This document shows positions 8,601 to 16,254 of a stretch of DNA of 42,934 bases, piece by piece. The notes beneath the pieces were generated by a model. It worked only from the letters and a program-made list of their open reading frames with translations, had not been told where the DNA came from and did not search any database. Origin of the DNA: Phycisphaerae bacterium (GTDB lineage: Bacteria > Planctomycetota > Phycisphaerae > UBA1845 > JAFGLZ01); assembly GCA_016927755.1 (NCBI GenBank), contig JAFGLZ010000137.1, forward strand, positions 1 through 42,934, written 5' to 3'. The translations under genes and the position numbers were made by a program. Numbering within the stretch: position 1 is the first letter of the stretch; each line of letters begins with the position of its first letter.

Positions 8601-9864
8601 CATCGCCGCCGCTCGGGACGTCAGCCGGTTCAACGGCGGCGTGGCCTTCGTGCTGAAGGACATGAGCCCCGCCATCTCACGGGCCGCGATCGTCCAGCGG
8701 TTGCGGCAAATGCGGCTCCAGCCGGACTTCGAGGCCTACGCCTGGCGGGAGTTCGAGGTGATCCCCCTGGCGCAGAACCCCGCCGGGGAATGCACCTCGG
8801 CGGCTATCGTGGTCACCGACGAGCACTACCGGTACGACGAGAGCGCCAAGGTCTGGCGAGAGAGCCTCGCCCAGCCGGAACTGGCGCTGGCTAAGGCCGC
8901 CCTGGAAACCGGTAAGTCCCTCCAGAAGGTCACCCGCTTTAGCCCGTCCGTCGCACGGCAGAGCAAGACACGGGCCCTGGCCGCCGTCGTGCTCGCCCTG
9001 GCCGTGATCGTCGGATATATCTGGCTGCGGTTCGGGTCCATGACCTTCGGCCTGTGTGCCATCGCCGCCCTCGTTCACGATGTCGCCATCTCCGTCGGGC
9101 TCGTCGCCCTGAGCCATTTCATCTACGGTTCCTTTGTTGGCAGAGCGTTCGCCATCACCGACTTCAGAATCGATCTCTCGATGATCGCGGCGTTCCTGAC
9201 CATCATCGGTTACTCCCTGAACGATACCATCGTCGTCTTCGACCGAATCCGAGAGAACCGCGGAAAGCTCGCCACGATCGACGATCGAATGGTCACCGAC
9301 AGCGTCAACCAGACGCTGAGCCGAACCCTGCTGACCAGCTTGACGACCCTGTTCGTCGTTCTCGTCATGTACGTCTTTGGCGGTCCGGGTATCCACGGGT
9401 TCAACTATGCATTGCTCGTGGGAATCATCGTCGGAACGTATTCGTCGATCGGTATCGCCGGGGCGCTGCTGGTCAGTCCGACCGCCCTGCGGATCTTCTA
9501 CTACGTGCTGGGCGCGGCCGTCATGTCGATCGTCATGGTGGCACTATCCGCCCAGTCCGAGGGTCTGCTCGTCGTGGCGGGCGCTGCCCTTCTGCTTGCC
9601 GTGCTCGTCCTCGGTGAGCTGACCGCCTGGAGGAGCGCTCCGATGCCGCCTCGCGAGGTCTGGACTGCCGCCTTTGGCTGGTCCGCCGTGGTCGTGGCGG
9701 TCTGGCTGGTCACCATCGTGATCGGCACACTGGCGACCTCGACCGCCGACGTGATGGTCTGGATTCGCGGCCTGGCCGCCCTCGGAGCGGCGCTGTATGG
9801 GGCCTACAAGGTCTTCAAGGCCATCAACGAGCTCAAGCCGGCCCCGGGTAGGGCCACGGCTTGA
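5644..9864 (+). CDS. secDF: SecD-SecF fusion, protein translocase accessory subunit
   Basis: SecDF uses the proton gradient to pull polypeptides out of the SecYEG channel on the outer side. The product is 1406 residues, far longer than typical SecDF fusions (about 750-850). The SecD half begins with one membrane helix and KGGIDLMGGHSLLYEID, and ends in a five-helix bundle with GMAVDANVLIYERIREE at about residue 540, including the proton-path Asp. The SecF half has FLGGTAAQIEV near residue 760, AALVHDVAISVG near 1140 and IIGYSLNDTIVVFDRIREN near 1190. Extra length lies in a charged helical insert of about 150 residues in the first SecD periplasmic domain (nt 5935-6420) and in a SecF periplasmic region of over 300 residues (nt 7960-8970). 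Two more hydrophobic helices plus a basic tail close the protein. GGAG at 5631-5634 precedes the ATG. Confidence 0.97.
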   Translation: MIDNNFWWKVLLIGVLLGLAVSQLYPPSQRLKGGIDLMGGHSLLYEIDDTGIPADRRRDLSERVMAILKERVDPKGQRNLVWRPMGSNRLEIQIPKPPEQVVKAREDYQKVRGELAVTELSRNQIRVALERQGDQRGKALQGLVRGVTAREKLLEPLTKAYDNWRQIHEKTPDTDADVEAREAYEKLEGDLLKTNINVEQVEDILAMGKGEARQKELDRFYESHPSLKETLERLVAAYDPWADQRGALDDPADLKRLLMGAGVLEFRILPTRDPQNPDRYNEYIRNLAKRGPRMREGDQFGWFEIKNPGDFLHMKGLKDFDAEFQKRKETLNFIVEKYADKYYVLASNRPDETMLAPRGKKGAARWSMESARASRDPQTNQPCVLFGLDDRGGNLMEAVSRANQKRPLCIMLDDVAISAPILQSVIRKNGQITGDFTVDDVQYLVNKLEAGSLPARLKPTPIMEKSIGPSLGLTNRSKGLKAAIVGMVSVAVFMLIYYLYAGFLADVAVMMNLILTLGIMAMLQATFTLPGIAGLILTIGMAVDANVLIYERIREESLRGSGLRTAVKAGYEKALSTILDANVTTLITCVILGYVGSDEVKGFAYTLGFGVATSMFTALFVTRQFFNLMLAERVDRQAIMFPLYGVGGLLAIGGVLYGLSLVLANPDSVAAIMGEFFALCGGVSAIVFALMWVCRLVLRGTLGKTPKSLPMLRLIGRPKIDWMSKRYIFWPVSAALVFSGLAFFVYQDHYHGDDLYSIEFLGGTAAQIEVKKDSPLLKDKLNQDEIIRKAITGDEPTDAAGWLRTVADELDQGDVKQGTSPSEFLISAKNLTARQIESFLLAVFEDKLERRDSEAPSGSVLSVQAKPGVDLDAVQNALRQAAVYARQASGKVRQAGVQVVELAVQPGQEEPGPTFEVTTTETSSRVVREAIVAALGDQLVIQPAVSLTVYENKDPKADEQDPTRLGLFPVEKATLGEVLRDPKAAGIAAARDVSRFNGGVAFVLKDMSPAISRAAIVQRLRQMRLQPDFEAYAWREFEVIPLAQNPAGECTSAAIVVTDEHYRYDESAKVWRESLAQPELALAKAALETGKSLQKVTRFSPSVARQSKTRALAAVVLALAVIVGYIWLRFGSMTFGLCAIAALVHDVAISVGLVALSHFIYGSFVGRAFAITDFRIDLSMIAAFLTIIGYSLNDTIVVFDRIRENRGKLATIDDRMVTDSVNQTLSRTLLTSLTTLFVVLVMYVFGGPGIHGFNYALLVGIIVGTYSSIGIAGALLVSPTALRIFYYVLGAAVMSIVMVALSAQSEGLLVVAGAALLLAVLVLGELTAWRSAPMPPREVWTAAFGWSAVVVAVWLVTIVIGTLATSTADVMVWIRGLAALGAALYGAYKVFKAINELKPAPGRATA

Positions 9865-9883
9865 CGCTCAGGCGTGCGGAAGC

Positions 9884-9934
9884 GTTGCCCGCCCGGACTG
9901 TCCGGGCGGGCAACCAGCCGCACAATCCGGCTGG
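9884..9934. terminator. two adjacent GC-rich hairpins after secDF
   Basis: Hairpin 1 has a perfect 14-bp stem: GTTGCCCGCCCGGA (9884-9897), loop CTG, TCCGGGCGGGCAAC (9901-9914). Hairpin 2 shares its last base: CCAGCCG (9914-9920), 7-nt loop, CGGCTGG (9928-9934). The pair begins 20 nt after the secDF stop. No T-run follows, so this may be a palindromic repeat or an mRNA 3'-end stabiliser rather than a classical intrinsic terminator. Confidence 0.6.
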
Positions 9935-10066
9935 GCGCCGGCTCGACTCTGACCGCTTGGGGTTGAACGCGCCACGCCGTGCGGATATGTTCAAGAGTTG
10001 TAAAGCGACGTGGCAACCGAAGGCCGAAGCAACCTGCCACCAACGAGAGCGGGAGGCGGACGACCG

Positions 10067-10618
10067 ATGGATATTGTTCTCGTCTACTTCAAGAACGACG
10101 GCGAGCGTAGGGACTTTCCCCTGAGCCTGGGACCCACCGTCGTCGGACGCGCCGATACCTGCGGCTATCGCATCCCCGTTCAACAGGTCAGCCGAGAGCA
10201 TTGCGTCTTCGAGGTGACCGAGGACGGAATCGCACTCCGCGATCTCAACAGCAGCAACGGAACCTACGTCAACAACAAGCGGATCGCCGAAACCGACCTC
10301 AAGGCCGGTGATCAGATCGCCGTCGGCCCAGTCCTCTTCATCGTCCAGATTGACGGCGAGCCGGCCGACCCCAAGCCCATTCCCCCTCCCAAACCCCGAA
10401 AGCCCTCCGTCGAGGACGTCGCCGCTGGTGCCCTGACCGATTCCGACGACGAGACCAGCAAGAGCAAACAGGTCGAAGACGCGGAATTCGGTCTCGACGA
10501 CGACGAACTCTTTCCCGAGGACGAAGACGATTCCGTCAGCGACGCCCTCGAGTCGCTCGCAAGCGGAACCGACGAGGAAGACGACCCCTTCGCCGACCTC
10601 GATGACGAATTCAAATAG
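10067..10618 (+). CDS. FHA-domain protein with acidic C-terminal tail
   Basis: Forkhead-associated domains bind phosphothreonine peptides. The 183-residue protein starts MDIVLVYFKND and shows all FHA landmarks: GPTVVGRADTCGYRIP, VSREHC (the S..H motif), then LRDLNSSNGTYVNNKRI with the N-G-T-Y-V-N core, and LKAGDQIAVG. After about residue 105 come a Pro/Lys linker (PKPIPPPKPRKP) and a strongly acidic low-complexity tail (DDDELFPEDEDD, EEDDPFADLDDEFK). GGGAGG at 10051-10056, 10 nt before the ATG at 10067, sets the start; the frame is open further upstream but over repeat-like DNA. No Ser/Thr kinase gene is adjacent. It converges on the minus-strand phosphohydrolase gene. Confidence 0.92.
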   Translation: MDIVLVYFKNDGERRDFPLSLGPTVVGRADTCGYRIPVQQVSREHCVFEVTEDGIALRDLNSSNGTYVNNKRIAETDLKAGDQIAVGPVLFIVQIDGEPADPKPIPPPKPRKPSVEDVAAGALTDSDDETSKSKQVEDAEFGLDDDELFPEDEDDSVSDALESLASGTDEEDDPFADLDDEFK

Positions 10619-10684
10619 ACGATCGGACCCTCTGTCTCGAGAGAGCAATCCCCGAGATGAAGTCCATCCACGGCGAGCATCCGC

Positions 10685-12538
10685 TCATATCAGCGCTCGT
10701 CCCGTCATGTGCTCCGGAACGTCAAGCCCCATCCCCGCCAGCACCGTCGGCGCGACGTCCTCCACCCGCACCTCGCTCCGATTGCCCCTGAAGCTTGCCA
10801 GAAAGATCGCCGGCACCACCGACGGATCGACCAGGTGATCCCCGCACCACTGCTTCGTGTTGTCCGCGAGAATCTCCCCCGCCGGCGCCCCGCCGATCGC
10901 CATCTGCCATGACGCGCGATACCCCTCCGCGAAGCCGACGATCAGATCCGGCGCTCGCTCCGTCTGCGGGCCCCGGTACACCTCGCTCGTCCTGTAAACG
11001 GCCTTGACGGGCCTTCCTCCGGTCGTCGGGTCAGGCATCTGCGGCAGCTTCTCCGAGAGCTCCGTCAGCAAAGCGTCATACTCGCCCGGTCTCTCCACGA
11101 TCCCGCTCTGCTCGCGTCCCTTCACGTTGATATAGACGCTCCCGAAGCCTAGCGCGAAGGCACGCGTGCCCGACCAGTCGACGTCGCGGAACAGAGCCGC
11201 GGATTCTTCCTTGCCCGCCTTCAGCGCCATGTACCCGTTTTGAACCAACCACGTGTTGAGCTGGACCGACCGCCGGAACGAGCCGAACCCATGATCGCTC
11301 ATGACCATCAGACCGTCGTCGTCCCCGAGCGCTGACGTCGCCTTGCCGAGAAGGCGGTCCATCTCACGGTACATATCGAGCAGGACGTGCCCGTACTTGG
11401 ACGCGAACGCCGCGTCGTGGCCGGGGTGTTCGCCGTCGCGCGTCCCCCAGAACAGGTGCTGGATCCGGTCCGAGTGGTCGAACACGAACGCCAGCACGCC
11501 GTCCCTGAACGCCGCGAGCTCGTGATCGAACATCCGCTCTCGCTCGGCCGCGATCTCGCCGCACTGCGCCAGGAACGCGTCGATGTCCACCCGACCGTCA
11601 GTGACCGCGTGCGTGTCTTCGGGCTGGCCCTGCGTGTAGAACGGGCCCTGACGCTTGCACATCTCGGCGCCGTACTCGTCCGGGTAGGTGATAGGGAACG
11701 CCGGCGCGCCGGGATCCACCTGGACGGGCGTGGCGAACAGACGCAGCCCCGGCGCCACCGCATCCAGATAGAGCTTGACGATGCCCATCTGCTTTCGCAA
11801 GAAACCGAGCTTGAACGTGACGCGAATCCACGCCGACCATTGTCGAGGCGCCAGGTCGATCTCCGAACCCTTGCCGATCCTCACGCGGACCCCGTCGCCC
11901 CGCCGGACGATCTCCATCGGCGCCGAGGCACTCCCCCCCTTGATCGGTGGGCCGAGCAGCTCGGTCTCGATCCGGTCGCCTTGCCACGCCACGGACGTCA
12001 CCTTCTCCTTGGCCTCGTCGTTCGGATCGGGCGCGGTCGCATAGAAGCTGTACTTTCCCATGCGCCCGGCCAGATCCGGCGTGCCCAACCCGCACAGCAT
12101 ATGCCCGCGAACCTCTTCCGGCGGAAACGTCCCCGGCCACCGAATAACGCTCGTCGGAATGCCCGCGCGGCTCGTGAACGACCAGAACCCCTCCGCCGTC
12201 CGCGTCGGAAGGTACATCTTCTCCCGCGCCCCCGTGACGTTCTTGGGATTGGGCCGCATCAGGCTCAGGTCGGGCAGGTACGTCCCAGGCCGCCGCACGA
12301 TGAAGTCGAATATCCCGTGCTGTCCCGCGTCCGCCCCCGTCGCGATGCTGGCCCAGGCCACCGGGCTCTCCGACGGATTGCTGGTGGCCATCCGCGCGAA
12401 GCAACCTCGCTCGGCCAGCCCCGAGAAGTTCGGCAGGTCACCCGAGTCCATGAACTCCTGCAGCAGCTTGGGATCCAGCCCATCCATCCCCAGTACCAGG
12501 AGTCGCTTGAATCGCCGTCCCGCCGCGCTACTACCCAT
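10685..12538 (-). CDS. AlkP-superfamily phosphohydrolase/phosphomutase (type I phosphodiesterase family)
   Basis: The 617-residue protein belongs to the metal-dependent alkaline phosphatase superfamily (nucleotide pyrophosphatase/phosphodiesterase-like, often described as predicted phosphohydrolase/phosphomutase). Metal-binding motifs are visible in order: LLVLGMDGLD with Asp19, the nucleophile region NPSESPVAWASIATG followed by GQHGIFDF, then VFDHSDRIQHLFWG and the late VMSDHGFGSF. The length is normal for this group. There is no signal peptide, so it is probably cytoplasmic. GGGAG precedes the ATG by about 9 nt on the minus strand. The substrate cannot be told from the sequence; phosphonoacetate hydrolases, glycerophosphodiesterases and sulfatase-like enzymes share these motifs. 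Confidence 0.9.
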   Translation of the reverse strand: MGSSAAGRRFKRLLVLGMDGLDPKLLQEFMDSGDLPNFSGLAERGCFARMATSNPSESPVAWASIATGADAGQHGIFDFIVRRPGTYLPDLSLMRPNPKNVTGAREKMYLPTRTAEGFWSFTSRAGIPTSVIRWPGTFPPEEVRGHMLCGLGTPDLAGRMGKYSFYATAPDPNDEAKEKVTSVAWQGDRIETELLGPPIKGGSASAPMEIVRRGDGVRVRIGKGSEIDLAPRQWSAWIRVTFKLGFLRKQMGIVKLYLDAVAPGLRLFATPVQVDPGAPAFPITYPDEYGAEMCKRQGPFYTQGQPEDTHAVTDGRVDIDAFLAQCGEIAAERERMFDHELAAFRDGVLAFVFDHSDRIQHLFWGTRDGEHPGHDAAFASKYGHVLLDMYREMDRLLGKATSALGDDDGLMVMSDHGFGSFRRSVQLNTWLVQNGYMALKAGKEESAALFRDVDWSGTRAFALGFGSVYINVKGREQSGIVERPGEYDALLTELSEKLPQMPDPTTGGRPVKAVYRTSEVYRGPQTERAPDLIVGFAEGYRASWQMAIGGAPAGEILADNTKQWCGDHLVDPSVVPAIFLASFRGNRSEVRVEDVAPTVLAGMGLDVPEHMTGRALI

Positions 12539-12608
12539 CGGTTCTGCTCCCTCCGTCTCGGGTCCGTTCGTTCCCTCCCCGAACGCCTGCGAACCCGCGC
12601 CGCCGTAG

Positions 12609-12627
12609 CACGGGCGTCTCGCCCGTG
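12609..12627. repeat. REP-like palindrome, TCT loop, second copy
   Basis: CACGGGCG (12609-12616), TCT, CGCCCGTG (12620-12627). It has the same 8-3-8 geometry and the same loop as 1684-1702, with one compensated base-pair change in the stem (A-T to G-C), which argues for selection on the structure or for related mobile copies. Confidence 0.75.
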
Positions 12628-13027
12628 ATCGTTCATGGCTAAGCTGGCGCCACGTGCCCGCCGTATGCCGGCGCCCAACCTCGCACGATCGTCCAGAATA
12701 GCAAACAGGGCCGGCGCGCCTGCGTCAAGCATCGTTTGCGCCATCGACGAATCCTGCCTCGGCCAGGACGCACGCGTGGCGATCCAGAGCGGTTCTCTGT
12801 TCTCTGAACCCCTTGTCACGGTCCACATTCCTGCAACGACGTGTCCGAGCCAGCCGCTGGTCCGTGGCGGATGGACGCAACGCCGATGCCCTCGGCCTCA
12901 ACGCAGCGGGGCATGGCACATGAGATCGCCTGCGAGCGACATCCGGCGGGCTCGCCGGCACGATTCCACGGATGTAAGGCCTTCGCCTGGAATAGATTGA
13001 GCCCGGAAAGAATCCTCAGGAATCCTA

Positions 13028-13083
13028 TTGACGACAGGGCCGTCGTGACAATATCATATACTCATATGATGAGCATATATGAT
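13028..13083 (+). promoter_or_regulatory. candidate promoter overlapped by an AT-rich nested palindrome
   Basis: TTGACG (13028-13033), 18-bp spacer, TATCAT (13052-13057). Overlapping the -10 element and the expected start point is an inverted repeat, ATCATATA (13053-13060) and TATATGAT (13076-13083), with an inner imperfect palindrome CTCATATGATGAG between the arms. The position and symmetry fit an operator for a dimeric regulator. The first gene downstream is the PEP-CTERM gene at 13260, giving a leader of nearly 200 nt. Confidence 0.45.
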
Positions 13084-13259
13084 CCCGCGTAGACGCTAGG
13101 CCCGCAGTCAGGGCAGACGTTTGTTGAGCAGTCTGGATCTCAGGGACATATGAGCGTCGATCGTGTCGTCATCGGCCAGCGCTGTTGCATGACCCGTCGT
13201 CGCCCGCCTGCGAGAAGACTCGAGGGGGAAGTATCCACCTGGTGTGGAGGAGGAAGATC

Positions 13260-14402
13260 ATGGTCGCCAACGTGAGTCGTCTGATGAGCATGACGGTCGG
13301 GGTTGCCGTGCTCTTGTTCGGAGCGGCGCCTCTGGCCACGGCCCAACTCACACTCATCGAGTCCGGGGGAACCTTCGCGCCGCTAAACATGGCCACGGGC
13401 GGAACGCCCTTCGCCGCGGGCGAGCTCGACTACGGAACGCACTACATCGTGAACCTAAACGACGGCGCCTACGGAAACGCCAGCAGTTGGATCGGCGCCG
13501 CGGCGACCGCGCCCATCGCCGGAATCAGCTTCGATCAGCCCACCGTGGTCGGCAGCATCGCGTGGGGTCGTGACAACACCGGCGCCTACAATGACCGCAA
13601 CGCCGGGCTCTATCAGGTCCAGTACACCACGACGCCGGACCCCGACGCCTCGACGCCCGACGCCGCTTGGACGACCATCGGCGCGATCACCTACGACGCC
13701 GCCACCCCCGACGCGACCCCATGGTCACGCCACCTCTACGAGTTCGCCCCGGTCTCCGCCACGGGCATCCGACTCGTCGTTCCGCAAGTCGGCCTCAGCA
13801 GCGGAACGGCCATCGACGAGATCGAGCTCTACACCGACATCCTTCTCACCGAGACCGGCGGAACCGCCGGAACGCTCAACATCGCGCCCCAAGGCAACGC
13901 CTTCGCCAAGGACGTCATCTCGGGCTATCCGATCCACCAAATTGCCCACCTCAACGACGGCCTCTACGGCAACGACAACAGTTGGGTCGCCGCCTCGGCC
14001 CAGAGCTTCGTCGGAGTGGACCTCGGCGGCGGGTTCCTCATCGACGGCATCGCCTGGGGCCGCGACAACCTGGGCGACTACGCCGACCGCTGCTTCGGCG
14101 CCTACACCGTGCAGATCACCACCGTGGATTCCCCGAACGCCTCAACGTCCGACGCCGATTGGCTGACCATCGGATCGATCGCCTACGACGCCGCCACTCC
14201 GGACGCCACGCCGTCGCTCCGGCACTTCTACGAGTTCGGATCCGTCTACGCCACAGGCGTCCGACTCCTGACCGACTCCAGCGCCGCGGGCGGCTCCTCG
14301 ATCGCCATCGACGAGATCGAGGTCTACACCGTCCCCGAGCCCGGCGCCTTGGCGATGCTCCTAATCGGTTCGCTTGCCCTGGCCCGAAGGCGCCGGAACT
14401 AA
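13260..14402 (+). CDS. PEP-CTERM sorted protein with two discoidin-like repeats
   Basis: 380 residues, exported. A signal peptide (VAVLLFGAAPLATA) is followed by two tandem copies of one ~165-residue module. Equivalent positions are LNDGAYGNASSWIGAA / LNDGLYGNDNSWVAAS, GSIAWGRDNTGAYNDRN / GIAWGRDNLGDYADRC, TIGAITYDAATPDATP / TIGSIAYDAATPDATP and AIDEIELYTD / AIDEIEVYTV. The jelly-roll-like pattern is that of F5/8 type C (galactose-binding-like) domains, so carbohydrate or surface binding is likely. The C-terminus is a textbook PEP-CTERM tail: VPEPGALAMLLIGSLALARR, which exosortase systems recognise. A strong GGAGGAGGA at 13247-13255 precedes ATG 13260. No exosortase is in the window. Confidence 0.93.
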   Translation: MVANVSRLMSMTVGVAVLLFGAAPLATAQLTLIESGGTFAPLNMATGGTPFAAGELDYGTHYIVNLNDGAYGNASSWIGAAATAPIAGISFDQPTVVGSIAWGRDNTGAYNDRNAGLYQVQYTTTPDPDASTPDAAWTTIGAITYDAATPDATPWSRHLYEFAPVSATGIRLVVPQVGLSSGTAIDEIELYTDILLTETGGTAGTLNIAPQGNAFAKDVISGYPIHQIAHLNDGLYGNDNSWVAASAQSFVGVDLGGGFLIDGIAWGRDNLGDYADRCFGAYTVQITTVDSPNASTSDADWLTIGSIAYDAATPDATPSLRHFYEFGSVYATGVRLLTDSSAAGGSSIAIDEIEVYTVPEPGALAMLLIGSLALARRRRN

Positions 14403-14664
14403 GGCAAACCGCCACCCGACACCGCAAGCGGCGGACCAGCCGACATATGCTCCAGCAGGCCTCTCACACGATAGGCTGTAGCGGGGGCCCTCAGGCAAAA
14501 ACTCCTCACCTCGCCCCCGGGGCTGCCGCCCTCTTTTCCCCTCCCCGAAGGCCCGCCACGCGCTACAATGAACAGAAACGCCGGCTCACCTGAAGTATTC
14601 CCCGCGTTCCGGCCACTGAGAGGGTGTGAGCTGCGGCCCAATGGGCTCCTTGGAGGGCGGCACG

Positions 14665-16254
14665 ATGGGACCACTTCGTTCGCCTGCTGTCTGTTGTCGC
14701 GGTCTGTTCTCTATCTGGACGCTTCCGTGGCTGCTGACCGGACTCATCGAGGCAGCACCGGTCACGCCTCCCGGCCTGCCGTTCAGAGTGGGAGCCTTGG
14801 ACGTCGTCGGCATCGCCTTCGAGCCCATCGCCCAAGGACGAAACGTCGTCGATCTCCGCCTTCGGAACCGATCCGACAATGAGCAGACCTTCGCCCTCCA
14901 CATCCAGACCCAATCCCCCGACTACGGCCGGGGCGTGGGCTGGGGCCAGCCGAGATTCACAACCATCCCCGCTCGAAAGGCCACAACCGCACGCTTCGTC
15001 TTCAAGATCCACGGACCGATCACGGACAGAACGTCCGTCCGGCTCCGATTCTACAATCCGCCCTCGCGCGACGCCTACGAATACGACGCCGCCATCGCCC
15101 AGTTGATCTACCCCTCAAACCAGTTGCCCAAACCGCAGAAACAGGGAGTTCCCGCCCGCCCCGCGCCGGAGGCCGATCGCCAGGCCGTCCTCGCCGCCTT
15201 CCGCGAATTTCAGCGGATGCTCGACAAGGCCGACTACCAGGCCGCCTGGGACGCGATGACGCCCGACTACCGCCAGGTCGAGTACTATCGGTTCGATCAT
15301 TTCAAGAATGCAATGAACGGTCAGATGCCCGCTGCGGGCTACGGTTGGGAGCCAGACGAGTGCGCCGCCCTCATCCCAGGCCAAGTCCGGAGAACCGACC
15401 GTGGCCTCCAGCTCGAGGCGGCTGCTGGCAGGCAAACCTGGTGCATCGACTTCGTCAAACAGGATGATCGTTGGCGAATCGATTGGATCGCCGGCTACAT
15501 GCCGACCGCGGTCCGATGGGCCGATTGGAGGGCACGCCTGCTCCCGACGCTGGAGAAGCGCCGGACGGACCGCTTTGACGTCTACTACTTCATGAACTCG
15601 ACCGCCGCTCGGAACATCGACAAGATCGCCGAGACCCGAGAGCGGGGTTATCGCCGGATCTGCGAGTCCCTCGGCCTCAACTCGCACGAACGGATCTGCC
15701 TGGTCCTCTTTGAGGATGAGCAGACGAAGCTGAGGCACACGGGGCACCAGGGCTCAGGCATGGCCTCCGGCGCGATGATCGCTGAGGTCTACAACCGGAA
15801 GGTCCAGCTCGATCCGTATCACGAGACCGTCCACGTCCTGATGCGACACCAGGGCAATCCTCCCGCGCTTCTCAACGAAGGGCTCGCCGTCTACATGTCG
15901 GAGAGACTCGGCGCTGCGCCCCTGAAGCACCTCAGCGGAGGCAGCATGACCGTCTATCAGCGAGCAAGAGGCCTGAGAAGTCAGGGCCAATGGATCCCGC
16001 TGGTCGAGTTGCTGACGTACACCGAGATCGGCTCCAGCAAGAGCCGTCCCCCTGTCGCATACGCCGAGGCCGGCGCCTTCGTCAAGTTCCTCATCGAGAC
16101 CCGCGGCAAGGACCGCTTCCTCCGCGCCTACCAGACCCTACAGAACTCCTCGAACGAGACAGTCCACCAACGAAACGTCGAACGCCTCTCAGGAATCTAC
16201 GGCCTCCCCCTTGAAGAACTCGAACGTCGCTGGCTCGCCGCCGTCTCGAAGTAG
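14665..16254 (+). CDS. secreted HExxH metallopeptidase (peptidase MA-like)
   Basis: 529 residues with an N-terminal signal or anchor segment (LFSIWTLPWLLTGLIEA). Residues ~35-155 form a beta-rich domain of unknown family. Residues ~160-290 (AFREFQRMLDKADYQAAWDA ... WRIDWIAGY) look like an NTF2/SnoaL-type fold. The C-terminal half is a zinc peptidase of the gluzincin type: HETVH at 386-390 and the downstream Glu405 in LLNEGLAVYMSE. Zinc ligands would be His386, His390 and Glu405, and Glu387 the catalytic base. GGAGGG at 14652-14657 is 7 nt before ATG 14665 and decides against GTG 14626 and ATG 14641. It lies 262 nt after a PEP-CTERM gene; whether it processes such proteins is unknown. Confidence 0.85.
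   Translation: MGPLRSPAVCCRGLFSIWTLPWLLTGLIEAAPVTPPGLPFRVGALDVVGIAFEPIAQGRNVVDLRLRNRSDNEQTFALHIQTQSPDYGRGVGWGQPRFTTIPARKATTARFVFKIHGPITDRTSVRLRFYNPPSRDAYEYDAAIAQLIYPSNQLPKPQKQGVPARPAPEADRQAVLAAFREFQRMLDKADYQAAWDAMTPDYRQVEYYRFDHFKNAMNGQMPAAGYGWEPDECAALIPGQVRRTDRGLQLEAAAGRQTWCIDFVKQDDRWRIDWIAGYMPTAVRWADWRARLLPTLEKRRTDRFDVYYFMNSTAARNIDKIAETRERGYRRICESLGLNSHERICLVLFEDEQTKLRHTGHQGSGMASGAMIAEVYNRKVQLDPYHETVHVLMRHQGNPPALLNEGLAVYMSERLGAAPLKHLSGGSMTVYQRARGLRSQGQWIPLVELLTYTEIGSSKSRPPVAYAEAGAFVKFLIETRGKDRFLRAYQTLQNSSNETVHQRNVERLSGIYGLPLEELERRWLAAVSK

Larger units (their letters stand above)
12539..13259. other. 721-bp non-coding spacer between divergent genes
   Basis: No convincing gene. It holds a REP-like palindrome (12609-12627), GC-rich sequence with short imperfect repeats such as CCGGCGGGCTCGCCGG near 12950, and, closer to the next gene, an AT-rich promoter/operator candidate at 13028-13083. 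The leader of the PEP-CTERM gene would occupy about 13065-13259. Confidence 0.6.

Noticed and set aside
11387..12628. Plus-strand frame opposite the AlkP-superfamily gene
   Set aside because: Arg/Pro/His-rich shadow of a gene with metal-binding motifs.
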